Source: Rheinheimera sp. A13L (GTDB lineage Bacteria > Pseudomonadota > Gammaproteobacteria > Enterobacterales > Alteromonadaceae). Taken from it: a DNA stretch of 64,000 nt. Made by a program: the position numbers and the translations under genes. Where the stretch lies: positions 1 to 64,000 of the forward strand of contig NZ_AFHI01000019.1 of NCBI RefSeq assembly GCF_000217935.1, given 5' to 3'. This document shows positions 35,742-45,946 of the stretch, one piece after another; position 1 is the stretch's first letter, and each line of letters begins with the position of its first letter. The notes under the pieces are model-generated. The model searched no databases and had not been told where the DNA came from. It saw only the letters and a program-made list of their open reading frames with translations.

Positions 35742-37418
35742 TTAGTTCTGGTTGATCATTGGCAGATCAAGGCCTTGTTCACGGGCGCAATTTTTCGCTA
35801 TGTCATAACCTGCATCGGCATGGCGCATCACGCCAGTGCCCGGGTCATTCCACAATACGCGGCCTAAACGGCGTGCTGCAGCTTCAGTACCGTCGGCTAA
35901 AATCACCACCCCTGAATGCTGGCTGTAACCCATACCTACACCACCACCATGATGCAATGACACCCAGGTTGCGCCGCCCGCTGTATTTAACAGCGCGTTT
36001 AATAATGGCCAGTCAGACACTGCATCTGATCCATCCATCATGGCTTCAGTTTCACGGTTTGGACTGGCCACAGAGCCGGAATCTAAATGGTCACGGCCAA
36101 TAATGATCGGTGCTTTTAACTCGCCATTTTTCACCATGTCGTTAAAAGCTAAAGCAATGCGGGCACGGTCTTTTAAACCAATCCAGCAAATGCGGGCTGG
36201 TAAACCCTGGAATTTAATCCGCTCACGCGCCATATCCAGCCAGCGGTGTAAATGTGGATTATCCGGGATCAGTTCTTTGACTTTCGCATCGGTTTTGTAG
36301 ATATCTTCAGGATCGCCTGATAAAGCCACCCAGCGGAATGGGCCTATGCCTTCACAAAACAGCGGACGGATATAAGCGGGCACAAAACCCGGATAATCAA
36401 AGGCGTTTGTTACACCCATGTCCAAAGCCATCTGACGGATATTGTTGCCATAATCCACAGCAACAGCGCCTTTGCTTTGCATATCCAAAGTCGCCTGAAC
36501 CTGGATTGCCATAGAGGCTTTGGCGGCCTGTACTACAGCTGTTTCGTCTTCAAGGCGACGCGCTTTGGCTTGATCCATGGTCCAGCCTTGTGGCAGGTAA
36601 CCGTTCAGTGGATCGTGAGCCGACGTTTGGTCAGTCACTACATCAGGAATAATGTTGCGCTTCACTAGTTCGGCGAAGATATCTGCCGCATTGCCTAACA
36701 AACCGATAGAAGTGGGTTTGCCTGATGCTTTGGCTGCTTCTAATTGAGCTAAAGCCTCATCCAGGTTGTAGGCTTTTTGATCAACATAACCAGTGCGTAA
36801 GCGGAAATCGATACGGGATTCATCCACTTCGCAGGCAATCATATGAAAACCAGCCATAGTAGCAGCTAATGGCTGAGCACCGCCCATGCCACCTAAACCA
36901 CCAGTTAATACCCATTTGCCATTGGGCTCACCGGAAAAATGCTGTTTGGCGATGGCAACAAAAGTCTCGTAGGTGCCCTGAACTATGCCCTGAGTACCAA
37001 TGTAGATCCATGAACCAGCAGTCATCTGGCCGTACATCATCAGGCCTTGTTTATCCAGCTCGTTAAAGTGTTCCCAATTGGCCCAGTTTGGCACCAGGTT
37101 TGAGTTGGCCAGCAAGACACGAGGGGCGTCCGGGTGAGTCGGGAATACGCCCACTGGTTTGCCGCTTTGGATCAATAAGGTCTGGTCGTCGTTTAATCTG
37201 TCCAGTACTTCAACAATTTTGTCATAACAAGCCCAGTCGCGAGCTGCACGGCCTATGCCACCGTACACTACTAAAGAGGTTGGGTGCTCTGCCACTTCAG
37301 GGTCGAGGTTATTCATCAACATACGTTTGGCGGCTTCGGTCTGCCAGCTTTTAGCGGTAATTTCACTGCCTCGGGCGGCACGGATCACACGGCTTGGGTC
37401 TAAACGTGGATTACTCAT
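35742..37418 (-). CDS. hutU: Urocanate hydratase
   Basis: HutU converts urocanate to 4-imidazolone-5-propionate using tightly bound NAD+ as electrophile. The 558-aa length is standard. [17 protein letters not shown] near residue 51, the NAD-binding [11 protein letters not shown] near 175, and [16 protein letters not shown] near 410, which includes the conserved urocanase cysteine, are diagnostic. It sits 13 bp after hutC and 16 bp before hutH. Confidence 0.98.
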   Translation of the reverse strand: MSNPRLDPSRVIRAARGSEITAKSWQTEAAKRMLMNNLDPEVAEHPTSLVVYGGIGRAARDWACYDKIVEVLDRLNDDQTLLIQSGKPVGVFPTHPDAPRVLLANSNLVPNWANWEHFNELDKQGLMMYGQMTAGSWIYIGTQGIVQGTYETFVAIAKQHFSGEPNGKWVLTGGLGGMGGAQPLAATMAGFHMIACEVDESRIDFRLRTGYVDQKAYNLDEALAQLEAAKASGKPTSIGLLGNAADIFAELVKRNIIPDVVTDQTSAHDPLNGYLPQGWTMDQAKARRLEDETAVVQAAKASMAIQVQATLDMQSKGAVAVDYGNNIRQMALDMGVTNAFDYPGFVPAYIRPLFCEGIGPFRWVALSGDPEDIYKTDAKVKELIPDNPHLHRWLDMARERIKFQGLPARICWIGLKDRARIALAFNDMVKNGELKAPIIIGRDHLDSGSVASPNRETEAMMDGSDAVSDWPLLNALLNTAGGATWVSLHHGGGVGMGYSQHSGVVILADGTEAAARRLGRVLWNDPGTGVMRHADAGYDIAKNCAREQGLDLPMINQN

Positions 37419-37431
37419 AGGGATTCTCTCA

Positions 37432-38157
37432 TTAAGTCTTGGGTTTAATAGATAAATGGCCGCCTAAACGATAGCGGCTGCCTGCAGAGGTAAGGTAAGC
37501 AAAACTGACTGCGCCACCCCGGCTGAAGGTGCGGCGTGTCAGGCGTAAACAAGGTTCAGAAGCTGGTATTTTTAAATGCTGACGGGTCAGTTCATCTGGC
37601 AATACAGCTTCAACTATATGCTCGGCGTCTGTTAAAGGCGCTACAGCACTTAAGTATTCATGAGGCGTTTGTAATACAAAATCCTGAGCTAAATAATCCG
37701 GCACCTGCTGTGGATTCACATAACGGGCTTCCAGCTGCAGTGGCTGCTGGTTTTCATAATGCACAATGAGTGAAAAAAACACCGGAGCGTTGCGGCTTAA
37801 ACCTAAAGCCGTAGCCACCACACCAGGGCAAGGCAGGCTGGTCAGTTGCACCAGTTCAGCTTTATGAAAATGGCCACGGCGCTGAATTTCATCGGCAATA
37901 TTACGAATTTCCAGCAAGGAAGATTGTGACTTAGGCGAGGCGACAAAACTGCCAACCCCTTGAGTGCGATATAAAACGCCTTGTTCGGTCAGTTCCTGCA
38001 AAGCACGGCGTGCCGTCATGCGACTGACCGAAAATTGAGTAGCCAGCTCGTTTTCCGATGGAATACGACTATGCTCAGGCCAGGCTGCAGTTTCAACCTG
38101 ACTCAAAATATAATCTTTGATAGTGGCAAACTTCTTTTGCCCTGAACTGTTTTCCAT
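37432..38157 (-). CDS. hutC: Histidine utilisation repressor HutC (GntR family)
   Basis: HutC represses the hut genes and is released by urocanate. The 241-aa protein has an N-terminal GntR winged helix (about 10-75, [25 protein letters not shown]) and a C-terminal UTRA ligand domain ([22 protein letters not shown], then [28 protein letters not shown] near the end). It is the first gene of the operon with hutU and hutH, so it controls its own expression. The divergent promoter region carries a matching palindrome at 38208-38219. Confidence 0.95.
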   Translation of the reverse strand: MENSSGQKKFATIKDYILSQVETAAWPEHSRIPSENELATQFSVSRMTARRALQELTEQGVLYRTQGVGSFVASPKSQSSLLEIRNIADEIQRRGHFHKAELVQLTSLPCPGVVATALGLSRNAPVFFSLIVHYENQQPLQLEARYVNPQQVPDYLAQDFVLQTPHEYLSAVAPLTDAEHIVEAVLPDELTRQHLKIPASEPCLRLTRRTFSRGGAVSFAYLTSAGSRYRLGGHLSIKPKT

Positions 38158-38207
38158 GACCGCTTTGACGCCTCGAGTTTAATGCTAAGAAAAATAGCTG
38201 AATTTGG

Positions 38208-38219
38208 TTGTATATACAA
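38208..38219. promoter_or_regulatory. Candidate HutC operator in the divergent hut promoter
   Basis: TTGTATATACAA is a perfect 12-bp palindrome 50 bp before hutC and 63 bp before hutI, between the two divergent hut units. It fits the GntR/HutC-type operator style built around TGTATATACA. One site could repress both directions. No other copy was seen in the hut cluster. Confidence 0.75.
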
Positions 38220-38282
38220 GTTGATCGGGTAGAATTAATTTCAGCGCTGAAAAATCAGGCCAAACGCCATGAAGGGGATGAA

Positions 38283-39518
38283 ATGCAAGTCTTTGATGCA
38301 ATTTGGATTAATGTCAATTTAGCCACTATGACCGATAATGGTGAACCTTATGGTGCCATACCCAATGGCGCTTTGGCCGTGAAAGAGGGGCGTATTGCCT
38401 GGTTGGGTCCTAAGGCAGAATTGCCGGAAACGGATTTGTTATCTACTCCTTTGTATGACGGTAAGGGCCAATGGTTATTGCCGGGTTTGATCGACTGCCA
38501 TACTCATCTGGTGTATGCAGGTAGCCGCGCCAATGAATTTGAAATGCGTTTAAATGGCGCGACTTATCAGCAAATAGCTGAGGCAGGCGGTGGTATTAAA
38601 TCCACTGTGGCTGCAACCCGTGCCGCCAGCCATGAAGACTTGTTTGTGCTGAGTAAACAGCGGTTGAATGCACTTTTAAGACAGGGCGTGACGACAGTAG
38701 AAATCAAATCAGGTTATGGTTTGGATCTGGAAACAGAGCAAAAAATCCTCGAAGTAGCAGCAGAGCTTGATCGCACTCATCCAATAGATATTCAGAAAAC
38801 CTTTTTAGGTGCTCATGCTTTGCCTTTGGAATATGCCGGACGTCCTGAAGACTATATGCAGCTTGTGGTGGATCAGATGTTGCCCCAACTGCATCAGTTA
38901 GGCTTAGTTGACGCTATAGATGTATTTTGTGAAGGCATAGGTTTTTCCGTAGAACAAAGCCGTTTATTGTTTGAAAAAGCCAAAACTTTGGGCTTGCCGG
39001 TAAAGGCCCATGCTGAACAGTTATCGCATTTAGGTGGTGCCAGTTTAGTGGCTGAGTTTAATGGTTTATCTGCTGATCATATTGAATATTTACAAGAGCA
39101 AGACGTGCTGGCAATGAAAGCTGCAGGTACTGTGGCTGTGCTGTTGCCTGGCGCCTTTTATTTTTTACGTGAAACTAAGTTACCTCCTTTTGAACTGTTG
39201 CGTAAACATCAGGTGCCTATGGCAATTTCCACTGACTTAAACCCTGGAACTTCGCCTTTCTGTAACCTGCTGTTGATGCTGAATATGGCCTGTACTTTAT
39301 TCCGCTTTACGCCGGAAGAGGCGATAGCCGGTGTCACCCGGCATGCGGCAGCTGCTTTGGGTAAAACCGACAGAGGTACTTTAGCTGTTGGGCTGCAGGC
39401 TGACTTTGGACTCTATCAAATCAGTCAGCCGGCAGAGCTGTGTTATCAGTTTGGGGTCAACACTTTAACTCAATTGGTCAAAGCAGGGCGGGATGTCAAT
39501 CTGCGTGGACTGAGCTAA
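38283..39518 (+). CDS. hutI: Imidazolonepropionase
   Basis: HutI opens the ring of imidazolone propionate to N-formimino-L-glutamate, the third hut step. The 411-aa amidohydrolase has the metal-binding [19 protein letters not shown] near residue 75, [10 protein letters not shown] near 185, [12 protein letters not shown] near 245, and the aspartate in [10 protein letters not shown] near 320. The ATG at 38283 has GAAGGGGATGAA just upstream; a longer frame beginning at 38208 would start inside the HutC operator and is rejected. It diverges from hutC and is followed after 52 bp by an EAL gene on the same strand. Confidence 0.96.
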   Translation: MQVFDAIWINVNLATMTDNGEPYGAIPNGALAVKEGRIAWLGPKAELPETDLLSTPLYDGKGQWLLPGLIDCHTHLVYAGSRANEFEMRLNGATYQQIAEAGGGIKSTVAATRAASHEDLFVLSKQRLNALLRQGVTTVEIKSGYGLDLETEQKILEVAAELDRTHPIDIQKTFLGAHALPLEYAGRPEDYMQLVVDQMLPQLHQLGLVDAIDVFCEGIGFSVEQSRLLFEKAKTLGLPVKAHAEQLSHLGGASLVAEFNGLSADHIEYLQEQDVLAMKAAGTVAVLLPGAFYFLRETKLPPFELLRKHQVPMAISTDLNPGTSPFCNLLLMLNMACTLFRFTPEEAIAGVTRHAAAALGKTDRGTLAVGLQADFGLYQISQPAELCYQFGVNTLTQLVKAGRDVNLRGLS

Positions 39519-39570
39519 CTTTACAAGGCAGGAAAACAGAGTAATCTTAAGATCTTATCTGATCTTTTGA

Positions 39571-41127
39571 GTGTTAGCTGTGTTGTTACCTTTCAGGTCT
39601 GTTTTATCTGTTGTATTGCTGACCAGCTCTGCCCCTGCTTTGGCCCAGAGTCTGGCTGGCCAGCCTTTGTTGTATATAGTGCTGTTGTTAGCCGCCTTGG
39701 TCCTGCTGTTAGCTGGCTGGGTGCTGGTGCTGAAAAAACGTCTGGCCCGGCAACAACCCGTGGAAGAAGAAGCTAAACCCCAAGACCTGTCCTTTTTATC
39801 TTTGCATGATGATACCAGTGGTTTGCCGAATAAATTGCAGTTACAACAGCAGTTTGAGCTTTGGTGTCGCAGCCATTCCAATCAGAAAGCCTCGTTATTG
39901 TTATTAAAAATTCAGAACTTTGAACGGGTGAATCAGGCTCTGGGTCATCAGAATGCCAATTTAGTGTTGTTGCAGATAGCGCAGCGTATTAATGCAGCAG
40001 TGCAACAGGATCAGGAGCTGCTGGTACTGGAACAAGAAGGTAAACAAAGCAGCAAAGTTGCACATTTAGGCGGAGTGGATTTTGTATTGTGGGTGGATGC
40101 CAGCACCCGTCAACATGCAGCTGAGCAAATTGCCCGCCGACTGGAACATAAGGTCCCTGAAGCTTTACTTATTCATGGCTGTGCCGTGGAATACCAGCTC
40201 AAAAGTGGTATTGCACATTATCCACAACATGGGGAATTGTTATCTGATTTGATTGACCGCGCTCATCTTGCCATGCAAAACCGGCAATGGACCCAGACCA
40301 GCTCGCAAGTTTTCCATCCGGATCTGATCAGTTACAACAATGAAAAACTGGGCTTAATGGCCGAGCTGCGGCATGCCATTAGTCAGCAGCAACTGAAACT
40401 GCATATCCAGCCACAAATTGCTTTAAGTTCACGCCAGGTCGTAGCTGGTGAAGTTTTGGTACGCTGGCATCATCCACGCCGTGGTTTGTTAGGTCCAGCT
40501 GAGTTTTTAGAACTGGCCGAACAAATGGGCGTGATTTATCCGCTGACTCAGTGGGTATTGGAAAAGGCGGTGATGACTTTGGCTGAACTGGCGCAGCAAG
40601 AGATCCATTGCAAAATAGCGGTGAATATATCCAGTAAAGATTTATTGCAGGATGAGCTGGTGGACAGTTTAGAGCTCTTGCTTAAACGATATAAGGTGAA
40701 GCCTTCGCAACTGGTGCTGGAATTAAAAGAAAGTGCTTTAGTGGCAGAACCTGACAAAGCGATGCGGATGCTCAACCATCTGGCACAGCTTGGTGTCGAG
40801 CTGGCACTGGACGATTTTGGAACCGGATTCTCCTCTTTGGCCTATTTGCGGGAATTACCTATCAGTCAGGTGAAAGTGGATTGCTCCTTTATTTTTGATT
40901 TGCACCGCTCCGATACCCATACCGCTATTACCGGCGCCATTATTGATATGGCAAAAAATATGAATTTTATGGTGGTAGCCGAGGGTATAGAACAACCTGA
41001 AGTGGAGCAAAAACTGATTGCTATGGGTTGTGCCAGAGGGCAGGGCTTTTTATATGCCAAACCCTTTGCATTGGACGCTTTCCCTGACTGGGTAAAACAG
41101 TGGAGTTATAGCAAAGCGACGTATTAG
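39571..41127 (+). CDS. Membrane-anchored EAL phosphodiesterase with degenerate GGDEF domain
   Basis: The 518-aa protein has two N-terminal hydrophobic stretches (about 5-25 and 33-53), a degenerate GGDEF domain (about 85-245, GGVDF in place of GGDEF) and an EAL domain (about 260-510). The EAL catalytic set is present: E in GEVLVRWH, N in NISSKDL, E in ELKES, D-D in LDDFGTG, K in QVKVD, E in AEGIE and Q in GQGF. It should hydrolyse c-di-GMP but not make it. It starts 52 bp after hutI and overlaps hutG by 4 bp at the 3' ends. The GTG start is weakly supported. Confidence 0.85.
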   Translation: MLAVLLPFRSVLSVVLLTSSAPALAQSLAGQPLLYIVLLLAALVLLLAGWVLVLKKRLARQQPVEEEAKPQDLSFLSLHDDTSGLPNKLQLQQQFELWCRSHSNQKASLLLLKIQNFERVNQALGHQNANLVLLQIAQRINAAVQQDQELLVLEQEGKQSSKVAHLGGVDFVLWVDASTRQHAAEQIARRLEHKVPEALLIHGCAVEYQLKSGIAHYPQHGELLSDLIDRAHLAMQNRQWTQTSSQVFHPDLISYNNEKLGLMAELRHAISQQQLKLHIQPQIALSSRQVVAGEVLVRWHHPRRGLLGPAEFLELAEQMGVIYPLTQWVLEKAVMTLAELAQQEIHCKIAVNISSKDLLQDELVDSLELLLKRYKVKPSQLVLELKESALVAEPDKAMRMLNHLAQLGVELALDDFGTGFSSLAYLRELPISQVKVDCSFIFDLHRSDTHTAITGAIIDMAKNMNFMVVAEGIEQPEVEQKLIAMGCARGQGFLYAKPFALDAFPDWVKQWSYSKATY

Positions 41128-42155
41128 TTTTGTTTTCCGAATAGGAAAGCACAGACTAAAGCAGTTAAGATCTGGCCTGCATCATTCATACCTGCGGCTA
41201 AACCTGCCGGATGCTGAGCCGGAGCTGCTTCAGCCAGATGTAAATAACGGCTTTGAGCTTGGCTTGCCAGCAGATAAACAAAATGTTCAGCTTGTTGCAC
41301 TGACACACCGCAGCTGTTGTAAGCACTGACGGGCATACCGGTAATGGCGTCTGTATCCAGCTCTATACCAAAGACCTGCTGCGGATCGCGTTGACTTAAC
41401 CAGAGTTTCAGCAGCTCTGGCCATGTTGCCTGTTCCCGCACAAAGAGTTGCTGATAACTCAGCACATCCACGCCAGCCGATTTAATTTGCGCTAAAGAGC
41501 TCGCTGAGTTTTTCAACTCGTGCAAACCCATGACCAGATAACCCTCTAAATGACCCGCAGCTTTGGCATAACTAAAACCATTACCGCTGTGGCGTCCTTC
41601 GAGTAAACGAAAATCCGCATGAGGATCAAGGTTAATGCAATTGACGGCCTGTTGTTCACTTTTGGCTAAAGCGGCTAATAACGGCAGACTGTTATTATGA
41701 CCCCCACCTATAACAATGGGCGTTAAACCCGCATTGAAGATGGCCAGCAGCACGGGTTCTAAACGTAAATCAATGTCTGCGCAGAGGGTACGTAAGGTCG
41801 CGATATCGGCATTTTGGCTTTGCTGTTGCAAGTCGGCGCAGTTCAGCTCACCCAGCATCAATATTTGTGAGCCGTCTAAAAAATCGTTTTGTTGTAAATT
41901 AATAAACTTACGGACAAAAGCCTGCCAGCCAAGCTCGGAGCCGCCCTGACCCAGGTTAGCGCGTGGCCCTATATCTTCAGGCACACCCAATAACACAAAA
42001 GCACAGCCTTGCTGCTTTGCAGTAGCCAAAGCTTCAGCTAAAGGCAAGCCGGGATCCGGATAACGCAAAGCCTGACCTAAACGGGTTTCACCTTCACGTT
42101 GTTGTTGAAAGGCCGCCAAAGCGGCGGCCTGATAGCGAATGACAGCATCACTCAT
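41124..42155 (-). CDS. hutG: Formimidoylglutamase (arginase family)
   Basis: HutG hydrolyses N-formimino-L-glutamate to glutamate and formamide, the last hut step in this route. The 343-aa protein shows the arginase-type Mn2+ motifs: GGGHNNS near residue 152, NLDPHADFR near 175 (D-x-H-x-D) and GIELDTDAI near 265. The hut context separates it from arginase and agmatinase. It starts 3 bp after rraA, so it is probably read from the rraA promoter rather than with hutI, and it overlaps the convergent EAL gene by 4 bp. Confidence 0.88.
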   Translation of the reverse strand: MSDAVIRYQAAALAAFQQQREGETRLGQALRYPDPGLPLAEALATAKQQGCAFVLLGVPEDIGPRANLGQGGSELGWQAFVRKFINLQQNDFLDGSQILMLGELNCADLQQQSQNADIATLRTLCADIDLRLEPVLLAIFNAGLTPIVIGGGHNNSLPLLAALAKSEQQAVNCINLDPHADFRLLEGRHSGNGFSYAKAAGHLEGYLVMGLHELKNSASSLAQIKSAGVDVLSYQQLFVREQATWPELLKLWLSQRDPQQVFGIELDTDAITGMPVSAYNSCGVSVQQAEHFVYLLASQAQSRYLHLAEAAPAQHPAGLAAGMNDAGQILTALVCAFLFGKQN

Positions 42156-42158
42156 CTG

Positions 42159-42644
42159 TTATTCCAGATCTAAAGGCTCGGGTGACAAAATAATACCTGT
42201 ATTGTCTGCATACAGATGATCACCAGGTAAAAAAGTCACACCACCAAAATTAACAGGAATTTCGTGTTCACCAAAACCACGATCATCAGCACCTACAGGA
42301 ATAGCGTTGACTGCCTGAATGCCAATATCAAAATCTTCCAGCGTATCAACATCACGCACACTGCCGTAACAAACAATACCTTCCCAACCGTTAGTTGCAG
42401 CCAGAGATGCTAACTCGCCATCGATCAAAGCACGACGGGCTGAACCACCACCGTCAACCAATAACACTTTACCGACGCCAGGTTCAGCTAAAGCCTGACG
42501 AATTAAACCGTTGTCTTCAAAGCATTTAATCGTCTGGATTGTGCCACCAAAAGAACGACGACCACCGTAGTTGGCGAAAATGGGCTCAACCACATCGATC
42601 ATGTCTGCATAAAGGTCACATAATTCCGAAGTGTTATATTCCAT
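42159..42644 (-). CDS. rraA: Regulator of RNase E activity RraA
   Basis: RraA is a trimeric protein that binds RNase E and RNA helicases and slows mRNA decay. The 161-aa product begins [21 protein letters not shown] and continues [28 protein letters not shown] and [20 protein letters not shown], nearly parallel to E. coli RraA, which is also 161 aa. The ATG at 42644 has GGAG 8 nt upstream. It is followed 3 bp later by hutG, an unusual pairing, and preceded by tandem palindromic repeats. Confidence 0.97.
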   Translation of the reverse strand: MEYNTSELCDLYADMIDVVEPIFANYGGRRSFGGTIQTIKCFEDNGLIRQALAEPGVGKVLLVDGGGSARRALIDGELASLAATNGWEGIVCYGSVRDVDTLEDFDIGIQAVNAIPVGADDRGFGEHEIPVNFGGVTFLPGDHLYADNTGIILSPEPLDLE

Positions 42645-43200
42645 GTTGTGCTCCAAAGGTTAAGTCTTTGATCAAAAACACAGTATACCCGTCTCACCTG
42701 AAGCTGCAAGGTCGTTGACAGCCCTCAATCGCCCCAATCACATAGTTTGTCTATGCTCATGGGGACTCACTCGTCTGTCGCCTCGTTGCAACTTCATCTG
42801 CTTAGGGTATGAACCCGTCTCACCTGAAGCTGCAAGGTCGTTGACTGCGCTCATTCGCCCCAATCACAGAGTTTATCTATGTTCATGGGGGCTCACTCGT
42901 CTGTCGCTTACTTGCAACTCCAGTTGCTTTGGTTATTAACCCGTCTCATCTGAAGCTGCAAGGTCGTGAATTGCGCTCATTCGCCCAATACCATAGTTCG
43001 TCTATGCTTATGTAACTACGTGGCTTTAATACAAATTCAATTCTTTAGATTCGCTCGCTGTTTTATCGCAAGAACCTTTTAGCACAGCAAGGTTAATTGT
43101 TCATTTCACTATTCTTCTACACCTTGATTGTGACTCTGTGTTGCCAGTGCTAAGGTGACTTTGCTAATTTAATTAAAGTTGTTTAATCAGGATCCTGCCT
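42645..43200. other. Intergenic region upstream of rraA and the 665-aa GGDEF/EAL gene
   Basis: Besides the repeat array this gap holds the promoter region of rraA (42645-42686) and about 190 bp of AT-rich sequence (43011-43200) that must contain the promoter of the GGDEF/EAL gene. No convincing -35/-10 pair was picked out and no gene is supported. Confidence 0.5.
42687..43010 (+). repeat. Tandem array of a 126-bp palindromic repeat (2.6 copies)
   Basis: The anchor ACCCGTCT occurs at 42687, 42813 and 42939, an exact 126-bp period. Each unit reads ACCCGTCTCA-CTGAAGCTGCAAGGTCG, a central dyad (CCCCAATCACATAG / CTATG-TCATGGGG), then ACTCGTCTGTCGC and TTGCAACT. The third copy loses similarity near 43010. 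Single or partial relatives lie at 13385-13508, 1-65 and 60599-60634. An open frame crossing the array is a by-product of the non-triplet-breaking period and not a gene. Confidence 0.93.
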
Positions 43201-45198
43201 TTGAGTTCAGAGCTGTTAGCCCGTACCTTGTTACACCTGACGCAAATAGGGTTTGCAATCACCCTCTCTGCTTTACTTTGGTATTTTTTCAGGGTGTATC
43301 AACGCAACTACCTGAAATCCTGGGCTATAGCTTTCTGTTGTTTTACTGCCTACGCAGCTTTAGTCCTGGTGGATGTGTTCTGGCGACCTGTATTTGCCGC
43401 TGTCTGGTTGGGGCAGATGGTTAAATTTTTATTAATCTGTTTTTGTTATGGCTTCGCCGTTTGGATCCTGGTTGGGGTTTTTGAAGCGGTAAAACAACAA
43501 CGACTGGCCGCAAGAACAGTGAATCAGCTGTTGTTGCTGGTGACAGGTATTTCATTTTTTTCTGTAGTCCCGTTTCTGGTTTTCCCTCAGGCCCAGGATT
43601 GGCTGGTCTACCTGCAGCTTTATATGCGGCTATTTTTGATTGGTGCTGCTTTGTGTGTGGCAGGATTTTGGTTATGGAGTTTAACTAAACTTATTTTTGC
43701 CACCAAAGTGGTTGCCAGTGCGATGTTGGCCTGGGGCTTGCTTTTTTTGACCAGTGGCAGCGCTATAGCCTGGCAGAATGCTGAAGTCGACTACCATCAG
43801 GTTGCTATGTATTTCAAACATCTGGAACTACTGATCCAGGTGATCTTAGGCTTAGGCCTGATCATTTGGTTACAGGAAGATGAGCGCAGCACGAACCGCG
43901 AATTAACGGCCAAAACCCAGTATCTGGATAGTCATGACCCTTTAACCGGAGCTTTAAACCGGGACGCTTTGTTGCGGGAGTTAGAATTATTGTTGCAGGC
44001 AGATACGCCATTGACCTTGCTGATGATTGGTCTGGATAGCTTTAAGGTGGTGAATGAGTCTGTTGGTTTAAAACAAGGCGACCGTATTTTACGTGAAGTC
44101 AACCGGCGTTTTGAATCCTCTATTGTGAAGCCCCGGCTGATAGCCCGCACAGGTGGCGATATTTTTGCGTTGGTACTGGAAGATTGCAGTACAGACCGAC
44201 AAAAGCTGTTTGCGTTACAGCATCTGGAGCAACTGATTGAAAAGCCCTTTACCACAGACAACGGCTTGATCAAATTAACGGCCAGTATAGGGTTAGCCAA
44301 TGCACCACAGCATGCTGTGGAAGCCGATCAGGTATTGCAGAAAGCCAATATTGCTTTTCACCACTGTAAGCGTCTGCAGCAACGCTGTACCTTTTATCAG
44401 CCAGGCATGGAAGAAGAATCAGCCCGTTTGCTGAATTTAGAAAAAGACTTGCTACTGGCTCTGGAACAAGATCAATTTGTGTTTTATTTCCAGCCCCAAT
44501 GGGACCTTCGTGAGCAAAAAATTGAGGCTTTTGAGGCTTTAGTGCGCTGGGAGCATCCGCAAAAAGGTTTGCTGATGCCGGGCCAGTTTTTACCTTTAGT
44601 TGAGCAAGTCGGATTAAGTAAAGAGCTGGATTTGTTGCTGCTGGAGAAAGCGGTCGGCACTTTAGCCGAATGGAAAAAACAAGGTATTCATATTCCCATC
44701 GCTGTAAATATGTCACCCGTGCATTTTCAGGTGGATGGCTTAAAAGGGCGAATTCAGCAGTTACTGTTGAAGTATCAGGTTTCACCAGCTGTACTGGAAC
44801 TTGAGATCACAGAAAATACGGCCATGAGTGATATGGAAAAAGGCTCTAACTACATCAATGAGTTACAGCAAATGGGTATCCGTGTTTCTATTGATGACTT
44901 CGGTACTGGTTATTCGTCTTTAGGTTATTTACGAAAAATGCCAATCGACAAAATCAAAATTGACCGTAGCTTTGTCACCGATATGGCCGCGAATGATTCC
45001 GATATGATGATAGTTAAAACCATGATTACTCTGGCTCATGGCTTAGGCAAGCGTATTCTGGCGGAAGGGGTTGAAACTGAAACCCAGTTGCAGTTACTTC
45101 GTACTTTAGCCTGTGATGCGATTCAGGGCTACTTACTGGCTAAACCTTTGCCTGAAGCTGAAGCTTTGGCTTTGTTGAATGGCTGTACCTTGTCCTGA
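43201..45198 (+). CDS. Membrane GGDEF/EAL protein, probable phosphodiesterase
   Basis: A 665-aa protein with about seven hydrophobic helices at the N-terminus (about 10-225), a GGDEF domain (about 235-395) and an EAL domain (about 410-660). The GGDEF signature reads GGDIF, missing the catalytic Glu, so cyclase activity is doubtful. The EAL set is intact: EALVRWEHP, NMSPVHF, ELEITENTAM, IDDFGTGYSS, KIKIDRSF, AEGVETE and IQGYLLAKP. It should degrade c-di-GMP in response to a membrane signal. The start is a TTG at 43201 with AGGA 8 nt upstream. Confidence 0.88.
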   Translation: MSSELLARTLLHLTQIGFAITLSALLWYFFRVYQRNYLKSWAIAFCCFTAYAALVLVDVFWRPVFAAVWLGQMVKFLLICFCYGFAVWILVGVFEAVKQQRLAARTVNQLLLLVTGISFFSVVPFLVFPQAQDWLVYLQLYMRLFLIGAALCVAGFWLWSLTKLIFATKVVASAMLAWGLLFLTSGSAIAWQNAEVDYHQVAMYFKHLELLIQVILGLGLIIWLQEDERSTNRELTAKTQYLDSHDPLTGALNRDALLRELELLLQADTPLTLLMIGLDSFKVVNESVGLKQGDRILREVNRRFESSIVKPRLIARTGGDIFALVLEDCSTDRQKLFALQHLEQLIEKPFTTDNGLIKLTASIGLANAPQHAVEADQVLQKANIAFHHCKRLQQRCTFYQPGMEEESARLLNLEKDLLLALEQDQFVFYFQPQWDLREQKIEAFEALVRWEHPQKGLLMPGQFLPLVEQVGLSKELDLLLLEKAVGTLAEWKKQGIHIPIAVNMSPVHFQVDGLKGRIQQLLLKYQVSPAVLELEITENTAMSDMEKGSNYINELQQMGIRVSIDDFGTGYSSLGYLRKMPIDKIKIDRSFVTDMAANDSDMMIVKTMITLAHGLGKRILAEGVETETQLQLLRTLACDAIQGYLLAKPLPEAEALALLNGCTLS

Positions 45199-45274
45199 CC
45201 ATTTATTGGTTGTCATGTTTTTGTCACTAAGCCTCTTTAAGCTACAAGAGTCAGGGTAAAACGACGGGTGGCTT

Positions 45275-45799
45275 ATGTGGTTACAAAAGCTCGGCTTGTG
45301 GGACCAGCGCTGTTTTCTTGCGCTTTTTAGCAAAAGTGAACGAAAACGTATCTATCAATTTAGTTTCTGGTGTTCTAAAACCGGTGACGGCCCTTTATAC
45401 CTGTTGTTAGTTGCGTTGCTGTTTGCGTTAGAACTGACCCATGCCAGTGCCTTTACCGAGTTGCTACTGCTCAGCTTTGCGATCGAACTGCCTTTGTATC
45501 TGTTGCTGAAAAACTCGATTCGCCGTCAACGCCCTTATCAGTTAATGGCGGGAATGATGCAGGCCCATATTGAAGCCTCAGATAAATTCAGCTTACCTTC
45601 TGGTCATACAGCTGCGGCTTTTGTTGTTGCCAGTGCTTTGTTGTGTTTTTATCCACAGTGGGCCTGGTTGGCTTTTAGCTGGGCAGGCTTAATTGGTTTG
45701 TCACGTATACTGTTAGGGGTACACTTTCCACTGGATATTCTGGCAGGTTCTTCTTTGGGTGTGTCCAGTAGCGTGATTGCACAGCAAATTTTGCATTAA
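45275..45799 (+). CDS. PAP2-family membrane phosphatase
   Basis: A 174-aa protein with about five hydrophobic helices and the three PAP2 motifs: KNSIRRQRPY near residue 83, SLPSGHTAAAF near 108 and SRILLGVHFPLD near 145. PAP2 enzymes remove phosphate from lipid carriers such as undecaprenyl diphosphate or phosphatidylglycerol phosphate, with the active site facing the periplasm. The exact substrate (BacA-like, PgpB-like or other) cannot be told. Monocistronic by spacing. Confidence 0.88.
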   Translation: MWLQKLGLWDQRCFLALFSKSERKRIYQFSFWCSKTGDGPLYLLLVALLFALELTHASAFTELLLLSFAIELPLYLLLKNSIRRQRPYQLMAGMMQAHIEASDKFSLPSGHTAAAFVVASALLCFYPQWAWLAFSWAGLIGLSRILLGVHFPLDILAGSSLGVSSSVIAQQILH

Positions 45800-45946
45800 T
45801 TTTGCACGTTTTACTAAATATTTCATATTTCATTCGACTAAAGTATCACTCTCTCAGTTTGCTTCTCTATAATTAACGAGTTCCGACTAATCCTTCGTCG
45901 ATTCAGTCCGTTGGATAGCCTTGCCTTTGTTTGTGGAGTAGCTCAA

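Noticed and set aside
42715-42939. Open frame across the tandem palindromic repeats
   Set aside because: 126 is divisible by three, so the repeats stay open in one frame. The product is just the repeat translated, with no ribosome-binding site.
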